A stretch of 20,263 nt of DNA. Source: Actinomycetes bacterium. GTDB taxonomy: Bacteria > Actinomycetota > Actinomycetes > Actinomycetales > Cellulomonadaceae. The notes under the pieces were generated by a model that saw nothing but the letters and a program-made list of their open reading frames with translations, was not told the DNA's origin and made no database searches. The position numbers were made by a program, and so were the translations under genes. Location: NCBI GenBank assembly GCA_021793115.1, contig JAJYTJ010000063.1, positions 1 through 20,263 of the forward strand, in the 5' to 3' direction. Below are positions 12,630-20,263 of the stretch, one piece after another; position 1 is the stretch's first letter, and every line of letters starts with the position of its first letter.

Positions 12630-14894
12630 ATGCCCAGCGACACACGCGCCCGTGAGGCGGTCGACGCGCTCCCCGGCTCCTGGCTGGGCTTCGTCGGCGG
12701 CCCGTGGGTCGACGAGGTCGACGTGCGGGACTTCGTGCAGCGCAACTACACGCCGTACACCGGTGACGGCGGCTTCCTGGCCGGCGCGACGGAGCGCACC
12801 CGCGCGCTGTCGGCCACGGTCGAGGGACTGGTCGCGGCCGAGCGTCTCGGCGACTACCGCGTCGACCCGGTGACGCCGTCGCGCATCACGTCGCACGCGC
12901 CCGGCTACGTCGACAAGGAGCGCGAGCTCGTCGTCGGCCTGCAGACCGACGAGCCCCTCAAGCGCGCGATCATGCCCAACGGCGGCTGGGAGGCGGTGCG
13001 GGAGGCGCTCACGGAGCACGGCTACGAGGCGCCGGCGCTGCTCGAGGCGGTGTTCACCACGTACCGCAAGACGTTCGCGGACGGCGTCCTCGACGTGTAC
13101 CCGCCGAGCGTCCGGGCGGCGCGCAGCGCGCAGATCATCAGCGGGCTCCCGGACGACTTCGGCCGCGGCCAGATCGTCGGGGACTACCGGCGCGTGCCGC
13201 TGTACGGCGTCGACGCGCTGGTCGCCGCCAAGCGCCTGGAGAAGGCGGCGCTGGATATGGAGCGGTCCACCGAGGACGTGGTGCGCGACCGCGAGGAGCT
13301 CGCCGAGCAGGTCCGCGCGCTGGGCGAGCTCGCGGCGATGGCGGCGTCGTACGGCTACGACATCGGCCGGCCCGCGGCGACCGCGCGCGAGGCGATCCAG
13401 TGGCTGTACTTCGCCTACCTCGCGGCGATCAAGGAGCAGAACGGCGCCGCGATGTCGCTCGGGCGCACGTCGACGTTCCTCGACGTCTACCTGCAGCGCG
13501 ACCTCGTCACCGGCCGGATCACCGAGGAGGAGGCGCAGGAGCTCGTCGACGACCTGGTCATCAAGCTGCGGCTGGTGCGGTTCCTGCGGACCGCCGAGTA
13601 CGACGAGCTCTGCGCGGGCGAGCCCACCTGGGTGACCGAGACGGTCGGCGGGCTGGGGGAGGACGGCCGCCCGCTGGTGACCAAGACCTCCTTCCGAATG
13701 CTGCACACGCTCGAGACCCTCGGCACGGCCCCGGAGCCCAACCTCACCGTGCTGTGGAGCGACCGGCTGCCGCAGGGGTTCAAGGACTTCTGCGCGCGGG
13801 TCTCGCTGGACACGTCGGCGGTGCAGTACGAGTCCGACGAGCTCATCCGCAGCGCGTGGGGCGACGACGCGGCGATCTCGTGCGCGGTCTCGCCGCTGCG
13901 GATCGGCAAGCAGGTGCAGTTCGTCGGCGGCCGGATCAACCTGGCCAAGGCGCTGCTCTACGCCATCAACGGCGGCCGCGACGAGGTGACGGGCCGCCAG
14001 GTGGCCCCCCTGTCGGCCCCGGTCGAGGGCGAGGTGCTCGACTACGACGACGTCCTCGCCAAGCTGGACCGCACGCTGGACTGGCTCGCCGAGACCTACG
14101 TCGACGCGCTCAACTGCGTCCACTTCATGCACGACAAGTACTCCTACGAGCGGCTCGCGATGGCGCTGCACGACCGCACGGTGCTGCGCACGCTCTCGTG
14201 CGGCGTCGCGGGGCTCTCGGTGGTGGCCGACTCGCTGTCGGCGATCAAGTACGCCACCGTGCACGCGCTGCGCACCACGGACGGCCTCGTCACCGAGTTC
14301 GCGGTCGAGGGCAGCTACCCGAGCTTCGGGAACGACGACGACCGCGTGGACGACATCGCGGCGAGCCTGCTGCACGCCGTCATGACGAAGATCCGCCGGG
14401 TGCCCACCTACCGCAACGCGCTGCACACGCAGAACGTGCTCACGGTGACGTCGAACGTGTCCTACGGCCGCGTGACCGGCTCGACGCCCGACGGGCGGCG
14501 CGCGGGCGAGCCGTTCGCGCCGGGCGCCAACCCCATGAACGGCCGCGACACGCACGGCATGCTGGCCTCCGCGTTGTCCGTCGCCAAGCTCCCGTACTCC
14601 GACGCGCAGGACGGTGTCTCGCTGACGACGTCCGTGACGCCCGACGGGCTGGGGCGCACGGACGAGGAGCGTGTGGCCAACCTCGTCGGCCTGCTGGACG
14701 CGTACATGCTGTCCAGCGGCTACCACCTCAACCTCAACGTCCTCGACAAGGGCACGCTGCTCGACGCGATGGACAACCCCGACAGGTACCCCAACCTCAC
14801 CATCCGGGTGTCGGGCTACGCGGTGAACTTCGTCCGGCTCACGCGCGAGCAGCAGCTCGAGGTGCTGAGCCGCACGTTCCATGTGACGGTGTAG
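12630..14894 (+). CDS. Pyruvate formate-lyase-like glycyl radical protein with altered active site
   Basis: A 754-residue protein, collinear with PflB along its whole length. It keeps the radical-bearing glycine (Gly729 in RVSGYAVNF), the Cys418 equivalent, Trp334 and Arg435. Other PFL pocket positions differ. The motif ACCVSP is here SCAVSP, so the E. coli Cys419 equivalent is Ala419. GRGR is GRGQ, so Gln181 replaces substrate-binding Arg176. Cys328 stands for Phe327 and Val432 for Phe432. Canonical pyruvate cleavage uses both cysteines, so ordinary PFL activity is doubtful. It may act on another substrate, be a radical-accepting partner subunit, or be non-catalytic. Good conservation elsewhere argues against decay. 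ATG 12630 has GAGGGGG five bases upstream. It is followed by pflA almost without a gap, so the two form an operon, controlled by the 12535-12565 element. Confidence 0.85.
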   Translation: MPSDTRAREAVDALPGSWLGFVGGPWVDEVDVRDFVQRNYTPYTGDGGFLAGATERTRALSATVEGLVAAERLGDYRVDPVTPSRITSHAPGYVDKERELVVGLQTDEPLKRAIMPNGGWEAVREALTEHGYEAPALLEAVFTTYRKTFADGVLDVYPPSVRAARSAQIISGLPDDFGRGQIVGDYRRVPLYGVDALVAAKRLEKAALDMERSTEDVVRDREELAEQVRALGELAAMAASYGYDIGRPAATAREAIQWLYFAYLAAIKEQNGAAMSLGRTSTFLDVYLQRDLVTGRITEEEAQELVDDLVIKLRLVRFLRTAEYDELCAGEPTWVTETVGGLGEDGRPLVTKTSFRMLHTLETLGTAPEPNLTVLWSDRLPQGFKDFCARVSLDTSAVQYESDELIRSAWGDDAAISCAVSPLRIGKQVQFVGGRINLAKALLYAINGGRDEVTGRQVAPLSAPVEGEVLDYDDVLAKLDRTLDWLAETYVDALNCVHFMHDKYSYERLAMALHDRTVLRTLSCGVAGLSVVADSLSAIKYATVHALRTTDGLVTEFAVEGSYPSFGNDDDRVDDIAASLLHAVMTKIRRVPTYRNALHTQNVLTVTSNVSYGRVTGSTPDGRRAGEPFAPGANPMNGRDTHGMLASALSVAKLPYSDAQDGVSLTTSVTPDGLGRTDEERVANLVGLLDAYMLSSGYHLNLNVLDKGTLLDAMDNPDRYPNLTIRVSGYAVNFVRLTREQQLEVLSRTFHVTV

Positions 14895-14899
14895 TGACC

Positions 14900-15775
14900 A
14901 TGAGCACCACGAACGACGGCGCGCCCGTCGTCGGCCTCGGCACGCCCCTCGTCGGGGGCTCGACCCACCGCACGGCCGGTCAGGGCACCCAGGGCCTCGT
15001 GAACGCGGACGTCGACCGGCCCGAGCGGCTGGCGCAGGTGCGCACCGGCGAGCTCGGCTCGCTCCACTCGTGGGAGCTCGTGACGGCCGTCGACGGGCCG
15101 GGCACGCGGCTCACCGTGTTCCTTGCCGGCTGCCCGTTGCGCTGCCTGTACTGCCACAACCCCGACACGCTCGAGATGCGCCGCGGCACCGACATCACCG
15201 CGGACGAGCTGCTGCGGAAGGTCGCCCGGTACCGGGGCGTGTTCCGTGCCACGGGCGGCGGCCTCACGCTCTCGGGCGGCGAGCCGTTGATGCAGCCGGC
15301 GTTCGTCGGACGCGTGCTGCGCGGCGCGAAGGAGATGGGCGTCCACACCGCGGTCGACACCTCCGGGTTCCTCGGCGCGGCGGCGACCGACGCGATGCTC
15401 GACGACCTGGACCTGGTGCTGCTCGACGTGAAGTCCGGGATACCGGACACCTACACGCGCGTCACGGGGCGCGAGCTGGCGCCCACGCTCGACTTCGGCC
15501 GCCGCCTGTCCGACCACGGCGTGGCGATGTGGATCCGGTTCGTCCTGGTGCCCGACCTCACGGACGCGTGGGACAACGTCGAGGCGGTGGCGGACTACGT
15601 CACGACCCTGGCGAGCGTCGCCCGGGTCGAGGTGCTGCCGTTCCACCAGATGGGACGCGACAAGTGGGACGAGCTCGGGATGCGGTACGAGCTCGCGGCG
15701 ACGCGGCCGCCGACGCCGGAGCTCGTCGAGCGCGTGCGCGGGCAGTTCCGGGCCCGGGGGCTCGAGGTCCACTGA
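14900..15775 (+). CDS. pflA: Pyruvate formate-lyase activating enzyme (radical SAM)
   Basis: A 291-residue radical-SAM activase that uses a [4Fe-4S] cluster and S-adenosylmethionine to install the glycyl radical on PFL. The cluster motif C-x3-C-x2-C is CPLRCLYCHN with Cys78, Cys82 and Cys85. TLSGGEPLM is the SAM-contacting GGE motif, and HSWELVTAVDGPGTR is the family N-terminal strand. Compared with E. coli PflA (cluster at Cys30), there is an N-terminal extension of roughly 48 residues, low in complexity and rich in Gly and Thr. ATG 14900 lies five bases after the upstream stop. GTG 14894, sharing a base with that stop (TAGTG), is an alternative start adding two residues; no strong Shine-Dalgarno decides. 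It is the only activase in the window and probably serves both flanking PFL proteins. Confidence 0.94.
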   Translation: MSTTNDGAPVVGLGTPLVGGSTHRTAGQGTQGLVNADVDRPERLAQVRTGELGSLHSWELVTAVDGPGTRLTVFLAGCPLRCLYCHNPDTLEMRRGTDITADELLRKVARYRGVFRATGGGLTLSGGEPLMQPAFVGRVLRGAKEMGVHTAVDTSGFLGAAATDAMLDDLDLVLLDVKSGIPDTYTRVTGRELAPTLDFGRRLSDHGVAMWIRFVLVPDLTDAWDNVEAVADYVTTLASVARVEVLPFHQMGRDKWDELGMRYELAATRPPTPELVERVRGQFRARGLEVH

Positions 15776-15805
15776 GGCGCTCCGTCGCGGGCACCGGAAC
15801 ACCCT

Positions 15806-15821
15806 TGTGACGAGCGTCACA
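15806..15821. promoter_or_regulatory. CRP-type palindrome upstream of pflB
   Basis: TGTGACGAGCGTCACA is a perfect 16-bp palindrome fitting TGTGA-N6-TCACA, the CRP/GlxR-family site. It lies about 100 bp before the pflB start and 30 bp before the DosR-like element. Rex sites share the outer bases but prefer A and T at the inner positions, where this site has C and G. A cAMP-responsive CRP/GlxR regulator is therefore favoured. Confidence 0.55.
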
Positions 15822-15847
15822 TGACACCTGACCTGGTCAATCACTAA

Positions 15848-15879
15848 ACATGGGACCTTTGTCTCAAGTCGTCCCATGT
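15848..15879. promoter_or_regulatory. Inverted repeat ACATGGGAC-N14-GTCCCATGT with embedded DosR-like box
   Basis: Perfect 9-bp arms at 15848-15856 and 15871-15879 are 23 bp apart centre to centre. Inside, GGGAC-CTTT-GTCTC (15852-15865) has the DosR half-site geometry, though it matches the 20-bp consensus less well than the copy before the first PFL gene (12 of 20 by hand). Aligned without gaps, 12538-12565 and 15852-15879 agree at 23 of 28 positions. Conservation between two paralogue promoters argues for a shared regulator. Confidence 0.6.
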
Positions 15880-15887
15880 CTGAAACC

Positions 15888-15893
15888 TAGGCT
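15888..15893 (+). promoter_or_regulatory. Possible -10 element of pflB
   Basis: TAGGCT fits the actinobacterial TAnnnT -10 pattern and lies 27 bp before the pflB start codon. No good TTGACA-like hexamer sits 16-19 bp upstream; instead that region is occupied by the inverted repeat ending at 15879, as expected for an activator-dependent promoter. Confidence 0.35.
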
Positions 15894-15919
15894 GAATGAC
15901 GTCCCCAAGGAGGAGCGTC

Positions 15920-18187
15920 ATGACGATCACCGAGATCCCCGCCGCCGCGACCGACGAGACGGCCTGGGACGGGTTCACCGCAGGCCCATGGACCGAGACG
16001 ATCGACGTCCGGGACTTCATCCAGCGCAACTACACGCCGTACCTCGGGGACGCCTCGTTCCTCGCCGGCGCGACGGCGAAGACGCTGCGGACGTGGGACA
16101 CCCTCGAGCGGCAGTACCTGTCCGTCGAGCGCGAGCGCCGCGTCTACGACGTCGACACGCACACCCCGGCGGACGTGGACGCGTTCCCCGCCGGCTACAT
16201 CAGCGCGGACGACGACGTCGTCGTCGGCCTGCAGACCGACACGCCGCTCAAGCGGGCCATGATGCCCAACGGCGGCTGGCGCATGGTCGAGACGGCCCTC
16301 AAGGAGGCCGGCAAGGAGGTCGACCCCGAGGTCAAGCGGATCTTCACGCAGTTCCGCAAGACGCACAACGAGGCCGTCTTCGACATGTACACGCCGCGCA
16401 TCCGCGCGGCCCGGTCGTCGCACATCATCACGGGCCTGCCGGACGCCTACGGCCGCGGCCGGATCATCGGCGACTACCGGCGCATCGCGCTCTACGGGGT
16501 GGACGCGCTCGTCGCCGCCAAGAACGCGGACAAGGACTCGGTCACCGACCAGCCCTTCAGCGAGCACTGGGCCCGGTACCGCGAGGAGCACGCCGAGCAG
16601 GTCAAGGCGCTCAAGAAGCTCAAGCGGCTCGGCGAGAGCTACGGCTTCGACCTGGGCCGCCCGGCGCGGACCTTCCAGGAGGCCGTGCAGTGGACCTACT
16701 TCGGCTACCTGGCGTCGGTGAAGAGCCAGGACGGCGCGGCCATGAGCATCGGCCGGCTGTCGGCGTTCTTCGACGTCTACGCCGAGCGTGACCTCGCCGC
16801 CGGCACGCTGACCGAGGACCTGGCGCAGGAGATCATCGACGCGCTCGTCATCAAGCTGCGCATCGTCCGGTTCCTGCGCACCATCGACTACGACCAGATC
16901 TTCTCGGGCGACCCGTACTGGGCGACGTGGAGCGACGCGGGCTTCGGCGACGACGGCCGGCCGCTCGTGACGAAGACCTCGTTCCGCCTGCTGCAGACCC
17001 TGCGCAACCTCGGTCCCGCCCCGGAGCCGAACATCACGATCTTCTGGGACGAGAAGCTGCCCGCGGGCTACAAGGAGTTCTGCGCCGCGATCTCGATCGA
17101 GACCTCGGCGATCCAGTACGAGGCCGACGAGCAGATCCGCTGCCACTGGGGCGACGACGCGGCGATCGCCTGCTGCGTGTCGCCGATGAAGGTCGGCAAG
17201 CAGATGCAGTTCTTCGGCGCGCGGGTCAACGCGGCCAAGTCGCTGCTCTACGCCATCAACGGCGGCCGCGACGAGGTGTCCGGCAAGCAGGTCGTGACCG
17301 GTCACGAGGGCATCACCGGCAGCGAGGCGCTCGACTTCGACGAGGTGTGGGCCAAGTACGACGAGATGCTGTCGTGGGTCACCGCCACGTACGTCGAGGC
17401 GCTCAACATCATCCACTACAGCCACGACAAGTACGCCTACGAGGCGATCGAGATGGCGCTGCACGACGACGAGATCGTGCGCACCATGGGCTGCGGCATC
17501 GCGGGCCTGTCGATCGTCGCGGACAGCCTGTCGGCCATCAAGTACGCCAAGGTCTACCCGGTGCGGGACGAGACCGGCCTGGTCGTCGACTACATCACCG
17601 AGGGCGACTTCCCGGTGTACGGCAACGACGACGACCGCGCCGACGAGCTGGCGCAGCTCGTGGTCCACACGGTGATGGACAAGATCCGGCACCTGCCGAT
17701 GTACCGCGACGCGGTGCCGACGCAGTCGGTGCTGACCATCACGTCCAACGTGGTCTACGGCAAGGCCACCGGCGCGTTCCCGTCCGGCCACAAGGCCGGC
17801 ACCCCGTTCGCGCCGGGCGCCAACCCCGAGAACGGCATGGACACGCACGGCATGGTCGCCTCGATGCTGTCGGTGGGCAAGCTCGACTACGCCGACGCGC
17901 TCGACGGCATCTCGCTGACCAACACCATCACGCCGTCGGGACTGGGCCGCACCAAGGACGAGCAGGTGACCAACCTCGTGGGCATCCTCGACGCCGGCAT
18001 GGGCGAGGGGCTGTACCACGCGAACATCAACGTGCTCAGCCGCGAGACCCTGCAGGACGCGATCGACCACCCGGAGAAGTACCCGAACCTCACGGTGCGC
18101 GTCTCCGGCTACGCGGTGAACTTCGTCAAGCTCACCAAGGAGCAGCAGCTCGACGTGCTGAGCCGCACGTTCCACGAGTCGGCCTGA
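15920..18187 (+). CDS. pflB: Formate C-acetyltransferase (pyruvate formate-lyase)
   Basis: A 755-residue cytosolic glycyl radical enzyme converting pyruvate and CoA to acetyl-CoA and formate under anoxia. All the active-site features I checked are present: the adjacent Cys418-Cys419 pair in IACCVSPM, Arg181 in GRGR (E. coli Arg176), Phe328, Trp334, Phe432, Arg435, and the radical Gly730 in RVSGYAVNF. Length is within a few residues of E. coli PflB. An upstream in-frame ATG (15896) is rejected because AAGGAGG (15907-15913) is six bases before ATG 15920. It has its own promoter with CRP-like and DosR-like sites rather than depending on the pflA operon. It needs the radical installed by PflA upstream. 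No formate channel gene (focA) is adjacent. A strong terminator follows at 18265. Confidence 0.97.
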   Translation: MTITEIPAAATDETAWDGFTAGPWTETIDVRDFIQRNYTPYLGDASFLAGATAKTLRTWDTLERQYLSVERERRVYDVDTHTPADVDAFPAGYISADDDVVVGLQTDTPLKRAMMPNGGWRMVETALKEAGKEVDPEVKRIFTQFRKTHNEAVFDMYTPRIRAARSSHIITGLPDAYGRGRIIGDYRRIALYGVDALVAAKNADKDSVTDQPFSEHWARYREEHAEQVKALKKLKRLGESYGFDLGRPARTFQEAVQWTYFGYLASVKSQDGAAMSIGRLSAFFDVYAERDLAAGTLTEDLAQEIIDALVIKLRIVRFLRTIDYDQIFSGDPYWATWSDAGFGDDGRPLVTKTSFRLLQTLRNLGPAPEPNITIFWDEKLPAGYKEFCAAISIETSAIQYEADEQIRCHWGDDAAIACCVSPMKVGKQMQFFGARVNAAKSLLYAINGGRDEVSGKQVVTGHEGITGSEALDFDEVWAKYDEMLSWVTATYVEALNIIHYSHDKYAYEAIEMALHDDEIVRTMGCGIAGLSIVADSLSAIKYAKVYPVRDETGLVVDYITEGDFPVYGNDDDRADELAQLVVHTVMDKIRHLPMYRDAVPTQSVLTITSNVVYGKATGAFPSGHKAGTPFAPGANPENGMDTHGMVASMLSVGKLDYADALDGISLTNTITPSGLGRTKDEQVTNLVGILDAGMGEGLYHANINVLSRETLQDAIDHPEKYPNLTVRVSGYAVNFVKLTKEQQLDVLSRTFHESA

Positions 18188-18264
18188 CCCCGAAGCCCGG
18201 TCCGGCGCGCCCGGCGCAGGACCGTCGTCCCCGCGGTCGGTGAGTGTGACCACGGTGACAGCAC

Positions 18265-18304
18265 CACGGCGGCCCCCCGGACTCACGTCCGGGGGGCCGC
18301 CGTG
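18265..18304. terminator. Strong bidirectional hairpin terminator
   Basis: Perfect 18-bp arms (18265-18282 and 18287-18304) are separated by the four-base loop TCAC. The stem is almost entirely G-C. It lies between the convergent pflB and fadJ-like genes, 77 bp after the pflB stop and 10 bp beyond the fadJ-like stop. There is no U-tract, which is common for actinobacterial I-shaped terminators. It should stop transcription from both sides. Confidence 0.88.
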
Positions 18305-18313
18305 CGCCCGGGC

Positions 18314-20263
18314 TCAGCGCGGCAGGCCCGCCTCGCCGTCCGGGAGCAGCCGGCGGCCGAGCACGCGTTCGCTGTAGCCGGAGCGGTCGAGGTACGGCGT
18401 GATCCCGCCGAGGTGCCACGGCCAGCCCGCGCCCAGGAGCAGGCACCGGTCGATCTGCCGCGCGTCCGGGACCACGCGCTCGTCGAGCATGAGGCCGATC
18501 TCGGCGGTGAGCGCCGTGAGCACGGCGTCCCGCACGGCGGCCTCGTCGCGCGGCGCCGTGCCGGAGCCGAAAGCCCGCTGGATCGTGGGGTCGACGAGGC
18601 GGGGCAGGCCCGGGGCCGCGGCGGGGCGGACGAGGGGCGTGCCGTCGGCGACGAGCGCGGCCAGGCCGGGCGACGCGGGGAACCGGTCGCCGAGGTCCGC
18701 CCGCAGCGACGTCAGCACGTGGTGCCCCACCGCGGGCCCGACGAGGTCGAGCAGCTCGAACGGCGGCATGGGCAGGCCGAGCGGGTCGAGGGCGCGGTCG
18801 GCCACCACCACGGGCGTGCCGTCCTCCACGGCACCGAGCACCACGCCGAGCAGCAGCACGAGCAGGCGGTTGACCACGAAGCCCGGCCGGTCCCGCACGC
18901 CGACGGCCTTCTTGCCGAGCGCGGCCGCGACCTCGAAGGCCGTCGCGACCGCGGCGTCGCCGCTGCGCTCCGCGCGGACCACCTCGACCAGGGGCATGGC
19001 GGCGACCGGGTTGAAGAAGTGCAGGCCCACGACCCGCTCGGGGTGCGCCAGCCCCTCCGCCATCGCCGTGACGGAGAGGGCGGAGGTGTTGGTCGCCAGC
19101 ACCGTCCCCGGCTCTACCACGGCCTCGAGCTCGGCGAACACCTGCCGCTTCACGGCCGGCACCTCGGTAACCGCCTCGACGACGAGGTCGCACCCGGCGA
19201 AGACGCCCACGTCGGTGGACCCCGTCACGGACGCGACGATGCGCTCGCCCTCCGTGGCGGGCAGCCGCCCGCCCTCGACCTGCCGGCGGACCGAGGCGCG
19301 CAGCGCCGCGAGCCCCGCGGCCACGCGTGCGTCGTCCACGTCGCGCAGCACCACGGGCACACGCAGCCGGCGCGCGACGAGCTGGGCGATCTGGGCCGCC
19401 ATGAGCCCGGCGCCCACGACGCCCACGGCCGTGACGGCGCGGGCGAGGCCCGCGTCGGGCGCACCCGCCGGCCGCCGTGCGCCGGTGACGAGGCCGAACG
19501 CGTAGACGGCGCTGCGCGTCTCGTCGGTCATGACGAGGTCGGCGAGCGCCTCGTCCTCGGCGGCCGCCGCGGCCGGCGGTTCGGCCGGGCCCGCATCGAC
19601 GGCCGCCGTCGGCTCGGCCGGGCCCGCCTCGGCGGGCTGCGCCGCCGGCCGCAGCGCCTCGAACAGGTCGAGCGCGCGGTACGGGGCCGGACGGGAGCGG
19701 TGGATCGTCGCGTCGAGCCGGGCCCGCGCCCGCGCCACGGCGTCCACCCACGTGGGCTCGTCGTCCGGCGGCCGCCGGGCCACGGCGACCTCGCCCGCCA
19801 GCACGCGCGCGGCCCACGCCGCCGACGCCTCGACGAAGCCCGCGGCGGGCAGCACGACGTCGGCCAGCCCGACGCGCGCGGCCTGCGCCGCCGTCAGGGT
19901 GCGGTGCGCCGCGGGCTGGGTGCAGACGAGGTCGATCGCGGCCTCGATGCCCACCAGTCGCGGCAGCCGGAACACGCCGCCCCACCCGGGGACCAGGCCG
20001 AGGGACGTCTCGGGCAGGCCGAGGGACGTGACGTCCTCGGCCACGGTGCGGTACCGGCACGCCAGCGCGAGCTCCAGGCCGCCGCCGAGGGCCGGGCCGC
20101 CGACGAAGGCGAAGGTGGGCACGGCCAGGTCGGCGAGCATGCCGTAGGCCGCGTGGCCGGCCCGCGCGAGCTCCAGGGCCTCGTCGCGCGAGGCGACCCG
20201 GGCGACGTGCACCAGGTCGGCGCCCGCGGCGAACATCCCCGGCCGCCCGGTGGCCGCGACCGC
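18314..20263 (-). CDS. fadJ: Fatty-acid oxidation complex alpha subunit (enoyl-CoA hydratase / 3-hydroxyacyl-CoA dehydrogenase), 5' end off window
   Basis: At least 650 residues; the frame is open to the window edge, so the start lies beyond 20263. The first Met visible (20236) is internal, within TGRPGMFAAGADL, a standard crotonase strand. The N-terminal hydratase domain shows ALGGGLELALACRYR and GLPETSLGLVPGWGG. An Ala/Pro-rich linker of about 60 residues, including two GPAEP copies, leads to the dehydrogenase domain. That has the NAD-binding GVVGAGLMAAQIA, the DLVVEAVTEV strand, ATNTSALSV, the catalytic His in GLHFFNPVAAMPLVEVV, and RPGFVVNRLL. A C-terminal 3HCDH dimerisation domain follows. 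It catalyses two beta-oxidation steps and normally pairs with a thiolase, probably off the window. FadB and FadJ cannot be distinguished here. It converges on pflB. Confidence 0.93.
   Translation of the reverse strand, partial: AVAATGRPGMFAAGADLVHVARVASRDEALELARAGHAAYGMLADLAVPTFAFVGGPALGGGLELALACRYRTVAEDVTSLGLPETSLGLVPGWGGVFRLPRLVGIEAAIDLVCTQPAAHRTLTAAQAARVGLADVVLPAAGFVEASAAWAARVLAGEVAVARRPPDDEPTWVDAVARARARLDATIHRSRPAPYRALDLFEALRPAAQPAEAGPAEPTAAVDAGPAEPPAAAAAEDEALADLVMTDETRSAVYAFGLVTGARRPAGAPDAGLARAVTAVGVVGAGLMAAQIAQLVARRLRVPVVLRDVDDARVAAGLAALRASVRRQVEGGRLPATEGERIVASVTGSTDVGVFAGCDLVVEAVTEVPAVKRQVFAELEAVVEPGTVLATNTSALSVTAMAEGLAHPERVVGLHFFNPVAAMPLVEVVRAERSGDAAVATAFEVAAALGKKAVGVRDRPGFVVNRLLVLLLGVVLGAVEDGTPVVVADRALDPLGLPMPPFELLDLVGPAVGHHVLTSLRADLGDRFPASPGLAALVADGTPLVRPAAAPGLPRLVDPTIQRAFGSGTAPRDEAAVRDAVLTALTAEIGLMLDERVVPDARQIDRCLLLGAGWPWHLGGITPYLDRSGYSERVLGRRLLPDGEAGLPR

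Noticed and set aside
13881..13886. Sequencing error or selenocysteine explaining the missing Cys419 in the first PFL
   Set aside because: The codons are TGC GCG with no stop codon. Several substitutions would be needed to restore Cys-Cys, and three other pocket residues have also changed.
12252..14882. Minus-strand open frame of about 870 codons opposite the first PFL paralogue
   Set aside because: Same antisense effect; composition is unlike a folded protein and no motif is recognisable.
15806..15821. Rex (NADH-sensing) operator
   Set aside because: Outer bases fit, but the inner A/T pair typical of Rex sites is C/G here. The CRP-type reading is better, though Rex is not fully excluded.
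15887..18286. Long open minus-strand frame (about 800 codons) opposite pflB
   Set aside because: It is the antisense shadow expected in high-GC DNA; the translation is low-complexity (Val/Asp/Arg/Leu-rich) and the plus strand encodes a complete PFL.
18132..20060. Second minus-strand open frame over the fadJ-like gene
   Set aside because: Out-of-frame shadow; only the other frame shows hydratase and dehydrogenase motifs.

Overview
The window is about 73% GC by eye, with strongly GC-biased third codon positions, many GTG starts and Shine-Dalgarno-led or overlapping genes. The gene set (aconitase, dxs, a beta-oxidation alpha subunit, GuaB1, an actinobacterial ABC-2 exporter) together with pyruvate formate-lyase genes points to a facultatively anaerobic high-GC actinobacterium. 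Cellulomonadaceae (Cellulomonas-like) is my best guess; no genome comparison was possible.

Layout: the last 15 codons of an unidentified gene (1-45); acnA (150-2894, +); a decayed serpin C-terminus (about 3038-3251, +) split by a frameshift; a two-gene ABC exporter operon (3328-4994, +); a repeat-rich convergent gap (4995-5251); a minus-strand four-gene operon reading from guaB1 through a class I glutamine amidotransferase and a NudL-type Nudix hydrolase to an APH-like phosphotransferase (9097 down to 5252), in which each downstream gene starts with a GTGA overlap; an orphan sugar-type solute-binding lipoprotein (9158-10393, -); and dxs (10607-12493, +) on the other side of a divergent gap with a tandem 17-bp repeat.

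The most interesting part is 12.5-18.3 kb. It holds a glycyl-radical cassette: a divergent PFL paralogue (12630-14894), the radical-SAM activase pflA (14900-15775), and a canonical pflB (15920-18187). The second enzyme keeps all the PFL catalytic residues I could check. The first keeps the radical glycine and the Cys418 equivalent, but replaces the equivalents of Cys419, Arg176, Phe327 and Phe432 of E. coli PflB. Both promoters carry a matching element with the geometry GGGAC-N4-G(T)C(C/T)C plus an extra GTCCCATGT half-site, resembling the DosR/DevR hypoxia box. The pflB promoter also has a perfect CRP-type palindrome. The cassette therefore looks like an oxygen/energy-controlled fermentation module with one activase serving two unequal glycyl-radical proteins.

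A strong bidirectional terminator (18265-18304) separates the cassette from the convergent, 5'-truncated fadJ-like gene (18314-20263, -), which runs off the window.
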